Positions 14,108-21,117 of a stretch of 26,476 nucleotides of DNA are shown here, one piece after another; the stretch's first letter is position 1; every line of letters starts with the position of its first letter. Position numbers and translations under genes: made by a program. The stretch comes from a virus. Location: positions 1-26,476 of IMG/VR virus record IMGVR_UViG_3300044612_000496; one strand, written 5' to 3'. A model generated the notes under the pieces. That model did not search any database, was not told the DNA's origin, and was given only the letters and a program-made list of their open reading frames with translations.

Positions 14108-15866
14108 GTTCGTAGTTTAGGGCTTTGATTTCGTCAAAAGGATGGCTCCAGTCGCCATACTTCTGCTGGCGAAACAGCCGCATAGAGTTGTAGTAGGGCG
14201 TCTTAGGACCGGGTTCCGCATACAGATAATACCCCATTACTGGGATGACAACCCACGTTGGGACGCCCATTGCCGCAGAAAGGTGGCTTACAGACGTACA
14301 GGACGAGATTACGAGGTCGCAGGTGCTGACGGCGGCTTGGGTATCAGACCATGTATCAAGGGGCACCGTTTGCACCCAATCGGGCTTGTATTCCAAGTCG
14401 GCGTCCCGTTGCAGGCTAATAAACTCTACGTTGTCTCGTTTGACGGCATCGAAGAATAGGGGTGCCGGGAATAGCTTGTGGTGCTGGGCCTCAAACTGCT
14501 TGTTGCCCGACCAGCGCAGACCCACCCGCAGTTTCTTGGACTGGCGGACATATGGGATCTTGGATAGGTATGGGTCTCCATAAATCATCTCCTTGGATAG
14601 ATTCATATATGCCGGAGCTGACATACCAGCCATCCAAGCATCGTGGTAGATGCCATATTCCGCACCATGCTGCACCACCGCTGAACAAAGATTGGCGTCG
14701 TGGACAAACTTCACCAACTCGCCTGAGCAAGAAACAACAATGTCGGCTGTACCGGTTTGGCGGACATGGCGAATGTAGCCTAGCTGCTGGATCTGGTCGC
14801 CTAACCCTCCTTCAAGGTACATGAGCAGCGTAGCGCAGGGCTTGCCATCCCACTCTGGCTGGGGCGTGTTGGGCTTGCTGTTGCCAAATACTCCTACGTT
14901 GCGTCCACGCCGAAGCAGTTGATGGCCGAGGCGGAAGTTGCCGTCGTGTAGCTCGTACCAGCCACGGTTGTAGGCTGCGCGGTCATCGTTGGGACGTTCA
15001 ATAGCCAGCTTGTCAGCAATGCGTCGTCCCTCTTCAAAGTTGCCCATCGTCGACGCAGCAAGCTGAAGATCGAGGTCGTCTACCTCTGGCTTGGTGCGCG
15101 GCTCTGGCAACCAAAACTCGGGCTGACAGAACTGAGTGTAGTGGTGCTTGAGCACATCCTTGGGCGACTCGTTGTGCTGTCGCTCTAGCTTGGGCTTAAT
15201 GTCATGCATCCCCTTGCATCGATGCACCCCTTCATCGTCTTCCTTAACTGTTGATCCATCAATGTTATTGAAGTCGTACTCAAACGCAGGAAGTTCAAGA
15301 AACTGATGAATCCTATCTAGCTCGCGCTTGGGGTTTGCAAGTAGGTCTTCGTATTCGACAAACAACAAACAACTTGGATCATGAGTATGCCCAGCCATAA
15401 GCGTCTGGTAGGACACCTTTAGATGCGCTACCAAGCTATCTTTTGCCATGAACTCATCCAAGTTATCTGGCTTGGCTACGCGGACAAATGAAGCCATGCA
15501 GTCTGGGACACTACGAACGGTAGCAATGATACGAGGCTTTCGGCCTAATACCATTTCCATTGAAGACATGACCATTGGAATCGGCCATGCGCGACTCTTA
15601 TCAATCACAATCGGCTTATCTGTCTCGTAAAAGCCATTAATCAACGATTGCATAGAAGCAATAAGTTGCTTCCTACTGGGATCGCTGTCCTTCAAAAACT
15701 GCTCCTTGCCCCACGTTAAAGCCAAACCGTTCAAAGCAAAAACAAGCCCAGAGGTCGTTGTGACGTGGGCTTGCGGATTCTGGTTGAGGATTGCCGCTAA
15801 AAGCGTTGACCCCGAACGGGGAAGACCAGAAAGAAAGAATAGCTGTTTTTGAAGTGTCTTAGTCAC
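14082..15866 (-). CDS. Sulfotransferase fused to a TPR-like linker and glycosyltransferase-like domain
   Basis: 594 residues from GTG 15866, chosen because AAGGG (15871-15875) precedes it; a GTG at 15887 would add seven residues and has no such site. Residues 12-23 (LSGLPRSGSTLL) are the PAPS 5'-phosphosulfate loop. R118 and S126 in TVRSVPDCMASFVR fit the 3'-phosphate site of sulfotransferases. From about 265 to 325 a helical linker recalls TPR repeats (AASTMGNFEEGRRIADKLA, DDRAAYNRGWYELHDGNF). The C-terminal part carries GLRWSGN (about 449-455), DLVISSCTSVSHLSAAMGVP (517-536) and SMRLFRQ...GDW, the signature of GT-B type glycosyltransferases of the heptosyltransferase/O-GlcNAc-transferase-like group. 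It would move sulfate and sugar groups to a glycan, probably a host surface polymer or a phage fibre; the substrate is unknown. Confidence 0.8.
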   Translation of the reverse strand: MTKTLQKQLFFLSGLPRSGSTLLAAILNQNPQAHVTTTSGLVFALNGLALTWGKEQFLKDSDPSRKQLIASMQSLINGFYETDKPIVIDKSRAWPIPMVMSSMEMVLGRKPRIIATVRSVPDCMASFVRVAKPDNLDEFMAKDSLVAHLKVSYQTLMAGHTHDPSCLLFVEYEDLLANPKRELDRIHQFLELPAFEYDFNNIDGSTVKEDDEGVHRCKGMHDIKPKLERQHNESPKDVLKHHYTQFCQPEFWLPEPRTKPEVDDLDLQLAASTMGNFEEGRRIADKLAIERPNDDRAAYNRGWYELHDGNFRLGHQLLRRGRNVGVFGNSKPNTPQPEWDGKPCATLLMYLEGGLGDQIQQLGYIRHVRQTGTADIVVSCSGELVKFVHDANLCSAVVQHGAEYGIYHDAWMAGMSAPAYMNLSKEMIYGDPYLSKIPYVRQSKKLRVGLRWSGNKQFEAQHHKLFPAPLFFDAVKRDNVEFISLQRDADLEYKPDWVQTVPLDTWSDTQAAVSTCDLVISSCTSVSHLSAAMGVPTWVVIPVMGYYLYAEPGPKTPYYNSMRLFRQQKYGDWSHPFDEIKALNYEHELLSGRE

Positions 15867-15907
15867 AAGACCCTTATGACTTAACACTTAAAAAAGTAAA
15901 GCCGTTG

Positions 15908-17029
15908 TTATGGATTTCTAATGCCGTATTGAGCAAATCGACCAGCACTTATAGATTGCCATTTGTTTATAGATCCAATCTGCTGTGGAGACGATCTATC
16001 AGTAGTGGTTCCGCTACCTAATTGACCATAATAATTATAGCCCCATGACCAAATTGTTCCATCGGTCTTTAATCCAATAGAAGAAAGACCATCGCACTCT
16101 ACTACGGACCAATTTGAAAGTGCTCCGATTTGAGTGGGAACGGAATATATATCTATGTCTCCAAGACCAAGTCCACCATAGGTATTCAGGCCCCATGCCC
16201 ATGCTGTATTATTTGTTCTAACGCCAATAACGGCAGAACCGCCAGTTTTATCTTGAGATACCGATCTCCAATTGGTTGCTGTTCCAATTTGAACTGGTGA
16301 GAGTCTTTGATACACAGTTCCGTCTCCAAGCCCGTAGCCGTCATTTCTTCCCCAAGCCCAAAGAGTTCCGTCTGTCTTAACAGCGTGGGTCCATGAAGCA
16401 CCAGCAAAAACTTTTGACCAATTTGTTAATGACCCAACTTGGACTGGAGATGAACGACTGTCTGTGTTTCCCCTTCCAAGTCGTCCATTTTCTCCCCATC
16501 CCCAAGACCAAAGGGTTCCATCAGTTTTAACAGCAACAGAAAAGTTGCCTGTAGCAGCACAAGCATTTGACCAATTCGTTAATGATCCAATTTGAATTGG
16601 GGATGATTTATCTGTAGTGGTTCCATCTCCAAGTTGACCATTGCTATTACTGCCCCAAGCCCAAATGGTTCCGTCTGTTTTAATTGCAACACTATGACGA
16701 TATCCGGCAGATGCAGAAAGCCAATTAGTTAATGATCCAATTTGTACCGGAGAACTTCTTTCAGTTGTAGTTCCATCTCCAAGTTGACCAAATGCATTTC
16801 TTCCCCAAGCCCAAAGGGTTCCATCTGTCTTAACAGCAAGACAGTAATTTTGTCCACCCCTAATTGTTGACCAATCTTTTAGTGCCCCGACTTGTCTGGG
16901 AGATGAATAGTATGTAAGATTGTTTTGTCCCAACTGTCCATTTCCATTATATCCCCAAGACCAAAGTTGATATTCTGGTGCGCCTTCTCCGCCAGCACCC
17001 ATTGCAAGTCTAAGTACGTTCGGGTCCAT
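15908..17029 (-). CDS. RCC1-type seven-bladed beta-propeller, likely tail-associated binding protein
   Basis: 373 residues from ATG 17029. Seven copies of a roughly 50-residue unit are seen, marked by W-[SA]-WG at residues 23, 73, 123, 174, 224, 277 and 327, each followed by G-x-LG and G[DT]-type ends and by SSPVQIG and NW. Seven units give a closed RCC1-type propeller. There is no catalytic residue pattern; phage RCC1 proteins are usually thought to be virion-displayed binding proteins. It lies directly after the long fibre and before the sulfotransferase-glycosyltransferase gene, so a role in host recognition or glycan binding is likely. The region is visibly more AT-rich than the fibre genes on either side, suggesting separate acquisition. 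The start has an AT-rich leader (TAATTTTTATG), no Shine-Dalgarno motif. Confidence 0.85.
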   Translation of the reverse strand: MDPNVLRLAMGAGGEGAPEYQLWSWGYNGNGQLGQNNLTYYSSPRQVGALKDWSTIRGGQNYCLAVKTDGTLWAWGRNAFGQLGDGTTTERSSPVQIGSLTNWLSASAGYRHSVAIKTDGTIWAWGSNSNGQLGDGTTTDKSSPIQIGSLTNWSNACAATGNFSVAVKTDGTLWSWGWGENGRLGRGNTDSRSSPVQVGSLTNWSKVFAGASWTHAVKTDGTLWAWGRNDGYGLGDGTVYQRLSPVQIGTATNWRSVSQDKTGGSAVIGVRTNNTAWAWGLNTYGGLGLGDIDIYSVPTQIGALSNWSVVECDGLSSIGLKTDGTIWSWGYNYYGQLGSGTTTDRSSPQQIGSINKWQSISAGRFAQYGIRNP

Positions 17030-17034
17030 AAAAA

Positions 17035-18768
17035 TTAGTTAACGTAGTCTACGAGGGATGCGCCGCGCCAACGGGTGCCGCCATCATCCGTGACAAAGAT
17101 AAAGATATGCGTTTTGCCAGTAGTCAAGGTGGGAGCCGTATCCTTCGGCCATTTAACCGAGGTCGGCCAAGTGATAGTTCCCGACGTGTGGGTTAGCTCA
17201 AGGGCAAAGGCAAAGGCTCGGGTTGCCGGAGGATTACTAAACGTAAATGTCGAGTTGGCATTGATCGTCTTCGTGAAATAATTGGCCGTCGAGCAGTCAA
17301 CGTCCAAGGCTCCCATCGCCGTAATGTTGGAGGCGTAGTTGCCGTCTAGGTCCAAACGGGCAAGGGGCGTGCTTTGATTGATGCCAATGCGGTCTACCGA
17401 GGCATCGCTGAAGAACAAGTGGGTCTTGCTATCACCTTCAATGCGGAAGTCCTTGTCTGCCCCAGCTTCGTTAAACGTGAAGGTGCCGCCGTCAAAGCCA
17501 ACATTGCCCGTAGCGTCAAGTGTCGTAAACTTACCCGCTGCCGGAGTCGTTCCACCAATAGCAGGCGGGGAAGCTAGGTAGTCCGAAAAACCAGTTCCGC
17601 TTACGGTGCTCGATGCGCTCAGGGTAGTAAACGCGCCCGTAGAGGCACTAGACGCTCCAATGGTGGTGCCGTTGATAGACCCACCAGAAATTGTGACATT
17701 GTTGGCGTCTTGGCTAGAGATGGTGCCAAGAGTCGGAAGACCCGTCAGGTCTGAGTATTTGCCGCTAGTGGCGACAGTAGCAAGAGTCGGCGTGCCGCTG
17801 AGGTCGGCATACGCCCCCGTAGTGGCAACAGTAGCTAGTCCGCTGACGTTAGCCGCCGGAACTGTTCCCGTGCTAATCGTGCCAAGGGTGGTGATGTTTG
17901 TGCTGCCAGCCCAAGTGCTAAGAGCCGTGTTCTCTACGTTGCTAAGACCGATAGCGGTTTTCGCGGAACTGGCAGAGTAGTTCTCCCAACGCTTGTCTCC
18001 ACCGTCATAGACAAGGAAGTCGTTGTTGGTCGGGGACGTAAGCTGTACGTTCTGGTCCGTTCCACCAAGCTGCGAGCCGGGGAAGATCTTGACGTAAATC
18101 GAGCCAGAGCTACCGGAACCAGCGTTAGTAACGATACCAATTTCAGACTTAATATTGGGCGCAGCGGGCTTGGTAGCCGTCATTGCTCCACCGCCAGCCG
18201 GATCGTACCAAAGCGTATCGTTGTCTACGTACGCCGACGTGTTTAAGTTGGGGACCAGCCCCATTGCAATAACTCGACCAAAGCCGTTAAGGGCAATATT
18301 CTCAAAAGCTACACCAACAAAAGCATTGCCATCAGTAATGCCAGTAGTTGAGGGACCAAACGTAATTACACCAGAAGCCCCAACAACGCCCGTCTTCATT
18401 ATCAACTGACCCTTGGTGATTGCGGCAGACGCCTTGCCGTACACCATAATCTGTTCGTTAAGCTGGCTGGTGAAACCACCGCTATCGACATGAACATTCA
18501 GCGTTCCGGTGGAACCCCACCAAAGTTTGCCTTCCGTTGGAGTGACGGTAGCCGCTGTATCAAACTGGATAAAATCAGGGGACGACAGTCCTCCCGTGAT
18601 GCTAGCCATGGACGTGATGTCCGTGTTAGCACCAGACGCTGCCGCACCTAGATTGGTACGGGCATCAGTAGCATTAGTGGCTCCAGTTCCGCCCTGAGAA
18701 ACGGGAACTGTGCCGCTAATTGACGTGGACACCGGAGTGTCCAGCAACAGCGTCTTGAAGATGTCCAT
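17035..18768 (-). CDS. Long tail fibre protein
   Basis: 577 residues from ATG 18768, two bases after the upstream stop. The N-terminus has SGTVPVSQGGTGATNATDAR, a hallmark of phage fibres. The shaft carries repeats such as TTGAYADLSGTPTL / TSGKYSDLTGLPTL, NVTISGGSINGTTIG and STGAFTTLSAS, plus the motif IGLSNVENTALSTW. Near the end, DRIGINQSTPLARLDLDG resembles repeats found before fibre C-terminal domains. The last 93 residues form a beta-rich tip (NYFTKTINANSTFTFSN, SGTITWP, RWRGAS), shared with the short fibre at 13064-13651. It would trimerise and bind the host receptor. It is followed six bases later by the RCC1 propeller gene. Confidence 0.85.
   Translation of the reverse strand: MDIFKTLLLDTPVSTSISGTVPVSQGGTGATNATDARTNLGAAASGANTDITSMASITGGLSSPDFIQFDTAATVTPTEGKLWWGSTGTLNVHVDSGGFTSQLNEQIMVYGKASAAITKGQLIMKTGVVGASGVITFGPSTTGITDGNAFVGVAFENIALNGFGRVIAMGLVPNLNTSAYVDNDTLWYDPAGGGAMTATKPAAPNIKSEIGIVTNAGSGSSGSIYVKIFPGSQLGGTDQNVQLTSPTNNDFLVYDGGDKRWENYSASSAKTAIGLSNVENTALSTWAGSTNITTLGTISTGTVPAANVSGLATVATTGAYADLSGTPTLATVATSGKYSDLTGLPTLGTISSQDANNVTISGGSINGTTIGASSASTGAFTTLSASSTVSGTGFSDYLASPPAIGGTTPAAGKFTTLDATGNVGFDGGTFTFNEAGADKDFRIEGDSKTHLFFSDASVDRIGINQSTPLARLDLDGNYASNITAMGALDVDCSTANYFTKTINANSTFTFSNPPATRAFAFALELTHTSGTITWPTSVKWPKDTAPTLTTGKTHIFIFVTDDGGTRWRGASLVDYVN
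17038..17316 (-). repeat. Shared fibre C-terminal module, copy 1
   Basis: The last 93 codons of the long fibre are the counterpart of 13067-13345. The two copies are separated by about 3.7 kb holding the propeller, the sulfotransferase-glycosyltransferase fusion, the chaperone and the N-terminal half of the short fibre. Confidence 0.8.
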
Positions 18769-18770
18769 TA

Positions 18771-19097
18771 TTAGAGGTAGTTAAGTTCCTGCGCCTCAAT
18801 CACCGCATCGGTAGAGGCTTCGCGGATTGCGCGGGCTTTAAGGACCATTGTGCGCGTCCAGTAGGCCGAGCTATTGGCTGGCAGACGAAAGCCCTTGGTG
18901 GCCGTAGGATCGGTGGTTCCGTCGAAGGTAACGCGGATATCTGCTCCGGTCACCTGTACCAGAACGTGCTCCGTGTCCGTAGCCAGCGTCCAGTCAAGGA
19001 ACGCCACCGCCGAAGAACTCACCGTGCGCTGCTTGTGGGTCGTGCCATTCTGGGGGATGGCCTGCGACGGGGTATTGACGATGCGTGCGTTAGGCAT
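18771..19097 (-). CDS. 108-residue beta-rich structural protein, paralogue B
   Basis: 108 residues from ATG 19097, three bases past the upstream stop. The core motif is VQVTGADIRVTFDGTTDP, then FRLPANSSAYWTR and AIREASTDAVIEAQE. This matches the neighbouring 104-residue protein (VQTADVMVTFDGSTPT, FKAGVQPFLWNK, FIRAGGTDAAVHATP) over the whole second half. Both look like small all-beta sandwich proteins. In many podoviruses similar genes lie between the tail adaptor and the fibre. A fibre-attachment or decoration role is likely but not shown. Confidence 0.65.
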   Translation of the reverse strand: MPNARIVNTPSQAIPQNGTTHKQRTVSSSAVAFLDWTLATDTEHVLVQVTGADIRVTFDGTTDPTATKGFRLPANSSAYWTRTMVLKARAIREASTDAVIEAQELNYL

Positions 19098-19100
19098 GGC

Positions 19101-19415
19101 TTAGACGGAGAAGGGGGTTGCATGTACCGCAGCGTCCGTTCCGCCTGCGCGGATGAACTTAGCTAGGCGGGCAGTTTCTTTGTTCCAAAGGAACGGCTGA
19201 ACCCCGGCCTTGAACAAATGTCCGTTGGATGCCGTAGGGGTAGAGCCGTCAAAAGTAACCATCACGTCAGCCGTCTGCACGTCAATCAGGACGTACTTCG
19301 TCTTTGAGGAGGTCCAGCCAGCCGTAAGACTGACAGCAGCGGTGCTAACGGCCAAACGCTCATCAGCTTCGCCCGTGGGCTGCGGATAGAGATTAACGAC
19401 AAGGGAGTTATTCAT
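19101..19415 (-). CDS. 104-residue beta-rich structural protein, paralogue A
   Basis: 104 residues from ATG 19415, two bases after the adaptor stop. After an N-terminal segment (MNNSLVVNLYPQPTGEADE) it contains VQTADVMVTFDGSTPT, Gly- and Trp-containing FKAGVQPFLWNK, and FIRAGGTDAAVHATPF at the end. The motif TADVMVTFDG ... FIRAGGTDA is frequently seen in small phage proteins next to tail genes. It is paralogous to the next gene downstream. The pair follows the tail tube adaptor directly and precedes the long fibre, so they may make the collar that fixes the fibre to the tail. Confidence 0.65.
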   Translation of the reverse strand: MNNSLVVNLYPQPTGEADERLAVSTAAVSLTAGWTSSKTKYVLIDVQTADVMVTFDGSTPTASNGHLFKAGVQPFLWNKETARLAKFIRAGGTDAAVHATPFSV

Positions 19416-19417
19416 GA

Positions 19418-20266
19418 TTAGCGAAACTGACGGGAGGTATAAGTAGAGATGCGGCGGAACAAGGCGTTCATATTGCGCTGCTGGTTGGCCTTAGCCATCT
19501 CGGTGTCAAGATACATCTGGGCAACCTGCTCCTCAGCCATGGCCTTATCCACCTGACCGTCCATGCGGAGAAAGTCGGCATAAGTAGCGTGCGCGGCGTA
19601 ATAGAACCACTCTTGAGGAATATTAGCAGATGACGTGTTATACGGGCCATCCCAAATGGCCTTATACGTCACCCAGAAGCCCGTAATGCCCGGATCATTG
19701 CCGATGGGATTTGCACCGTTCGTATCGACAAAGAAGTCGTATTCGTAACCACCGATGCCGCTGGTCGGGTTGTGGTCGTGGAGGCGGACAAACACCTCAA
19801 CATTGGGGATGGTGACAGGCGTGAGGATGCCCGTACCCGTGTAAGTTTCAGTTCCGGTTCCAGTAGCAAGTTCGTAGGTTACGGTTTGCCCATCTACCGA
19901 CGTAATAGCGTAAGTGCCATTAGGACTGACAGAGCCAGACAGACCGCTAATGGTAACCTTCTGACCAACAATAACATCGAAGTCAACGCCGCCAGTTGTA
20001 AAGGTTACGGTGGTTCCGTTACGGGTCGCGGCAGATGCCATGCGCGTGCCATTAGACGCATCATAGCTATACGGGACATAGCCATCCGGCGCGGGACGGG
20101 CATCAAGCCTCTGGTAGCGCGGCCACACGTCGCACGCATCATACGCCTGACGCAGACGACGATTAGCCATTGCCAGAATCTTTGTGGATTCGGTAGGCGC
20201 GAACTCATCGACGCCAGCGAGCGACTCGATGAGATCGAACAGATCTGCGTAGGTGCGATTGGTCAT
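19418..20266 (-). CDS. Tail tube adaptor, T7 gp11 (tail tubular A)-like
   Basis: 282 residues from ATG 20266, overlapping the upstream stop as ATGA. The N-terminus (TYADLFDLIESLAGVDEFA, then ILAMANRRLRQAYDACDVWP) and the C-terminal helices (EWFYYAAHATYADFLRMDGQ, AEEQVAQMYLDTEMAKANQQ) are the helical bundle of podovirus adaptor proteins that connect the portal ring to the nozzle. Between them residues about 77-146 form an inserted beta module with Gly/Thr-rich strands that resembles modules in the nozzle. The protein would sit as a ring of subunits between portal and nozzle. Gene position fits: after capsid genes, before fibres. Confidence 0.8.
   Translation of the reverse strand: MTNRTYADLFDLIESLAGVDEFAPTESTKILAMANRRLRQAYDACDVWPRYQRLDARPAPDGYVPYSYDASNGTRMASAATRNGTTVTFTTGGVDFDVIVGQKVTISGLSGSVSPNGTYAITSVDGQTVTYELATGTGTETYTGTGILTPVTIPNVEVFVRLHDHNPTSGIGGYEYDFFVDTNGANPIGNDPGITGFWVTYKAIWDGPYNTSSANIPQEWFYYAAHATYADFLRMDGQVDKAMAEEQVAQMYLDTEMAKANQQRNMNALFRRISTYTSRQFR
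19829..20038 (-). repeat. Inserted beta module in the tail adaptor
   Basis: Adaptor residues about 77-146: SAATRNGTTVTFTTG, VGQKVTISGLSG, SPNGTYAITSVDG, ELATGTGTETYTGTG. It aligns with nozzle residues 86-154 and more weakly with 272-340. Confidence 0.55.
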
Positions 20267-20571
20267 GCTTTGTTAGGCGAAAGCTCGGGCATCTTCTTGT
20301 TGAAGTAGGACATGAACTCACGGCTATGCACCGTCTCATGCCCATATTTCTTCACCAAGCGGAAATACTCGCGGGCAGGCATAACACCGACACACTTGCC
20401 CAATCCGGGGATGGACTTGTGGTCGCGCATCATGCTTGCTTGCGCCTTAGCTACATTAACACGTTCAATCTCTGTCGCCTTCTCAATCTCAAGACTACGA
20501 ACAATTTCCTTGCGGAGTTCGGCGTCGATTTCCTCTCTAGAAAACTCGGTCTGGGCCACTTTGATGTGCAT
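20263..20571 (-). CDS. 102-residue hypothetical phage protein directly behind a terminator
   Basis: 102 residues from ATG 20571. The first half is a charged helix (FSREEIDAELRKEIVRSLEI), the second half has a conserved-looking block (GLGKCVGVMPAREYFRLVKK, then TVHSREFMSYFNKKMPELSP). The pattern 'P-x-REYF-x-L...YG-x-ETVHSREF...YFNKK-x-P-x-LSPN' is shared by small proteins in the capsid-tail region of related phages. I know no function; a minor head-tail protein is possible. The ATG follows the T-run of a Rho-independent terminator with no spacer, and the only Shine-Dalgarno-like sequence (GGGTGG) lies in the terminator stem. Expression may therefore depend on read-through and hairpin opening. 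Confidence 0.7.
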   Translation of the reverse strand: MHIKVAQTEFSREEIDAELRKEIVRSLEIEKATEIERVNVAKAQASMMRDHKSIPGLGKCVGVMPAREYFRLVKKYGHETVHSREFMSYFNKKMPELSPNKA

Positions 20572-20603
20572 AAAAAAGCCACCCCCAGTTAAGAGGGTGG
20601 CTT
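20572..20603 (-). terminator. Rho-independent terminator after the capsid genes
   Basis: Read on the minus strand: AAGCCACCC, a ten-base loop region, GGGTGGCTT, then a run of Ts. The 9-bp stem pairs 20595-20603 with 20576-20584, and the T-run covers 20572-20577. It lies 20 bases after the stop of the decoration-like protein. A terminator after the capsid gene is typical of T7-like phages, where it lowers expression of downstream genes relative to capsid. Confidence 0.85.
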
Positions 20604-20622
20604 ATTCTAACACAAGAAGTGT

Positions 20623-21093
20623 TTACGAGGTCGGCACTTCCATCTGACGCCACGCCAGCACCCAGCTACCAGCCGTGAGGTCACCAACCGTGCCATTGAA
20701 CTCAACAATGAGGTCAACCGCCGACGCCGTGTTATTGGCGTAACCGTTAACAACATTGGAGGTCGTGGCCGCACCCGAGTCGGTGCCAACAAAGGCATCG
20801 CCCGTGTTCCAGATGACCTTCGTCAGCGCGTCAACATCGCCAGCGTCGATGAACTCATCCGGGTCAGCGGCGGTCACACCGAAGTCAATGGTGAGGTTGG
20901 TCGCACCAGCGGGGTCAACCACCTGATAGAGAACCGCGGTATCAACGATACCACCAGCCCCGAGCTTGCCAGCCTTGAACTGGTTCGCCGCACCGATGGT
21001 GCTAAGGAAGCCAGAACGCTGAAGGTCAACGTAATCAAACGCCACCTTGTGGGTGAAGCCAGCAGCGGCTTCGTTAATCGTGAGTTTAGCCAT
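20623..21093 (-). CDS. Putative head decoration / capsid-associated protein
   Basis: 156 residues from ATG 21093, with a good AGGAG (21103-21107) about nine bases upstream. The sequence is beta-rich with many Ala, Thr, Val, Gly and Asp residues (LYQVVDPAGATNLTIDFGVT, DEFIDAGDVDALTKV, NTGDAFVG) and ends in a strand (SWVLAWRQMEVP). It has no enzyme motif. Position directly after the major capsid gene, before a terminator, and having one of the best ribosome binding sites in the window all point to an abundant virion protein. Proteins with this 'D-x-G-x-T...D-E...NTGDAFVG...L-TAG' pattern are usually called decoration or capsid-stabilising proteins; I infer that here. Confidence 0.65.
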   Translation of the reverse strand: MAKLTINEAAAGFTHKVAFDYVDLQRSGFLSTIGAANQFKAGKLGAGGIVDTAVLYQVVDPAGATNLTIDFGVTAADPDEFIDAGDVDALTKVIWNTGDAFVGTDSGAATTSNVVNGYANNTASAVDLIVEFNGTVGDLTAGSWVLAWRQMEVPTS

Positions 21094-21102
21094 GTTAGTG
21101 AT

Positions 21103-21107
21103 CTCCT
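21103..21107 (-). promoter_or_regulatory. Strong ribosome binding site of the decoration-like gene
   Basis: AGGAG on the minus strand, nine bases before ATG 21093. Clear Shine-Dalgarno motifs are rare in this window, so this one suggests strong expression. Confidence 0.7.
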
Positions 21108-21117
21108 ACGCTAAGGG

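Noticed and set aside
13064-18768. Diversity-generating retroelement acting on the duplicated fibre tips
   Set aside because: The two copies differ mainly at third codon positions rather than at clustered adenines, and no reverse transcriptase is present in the window.
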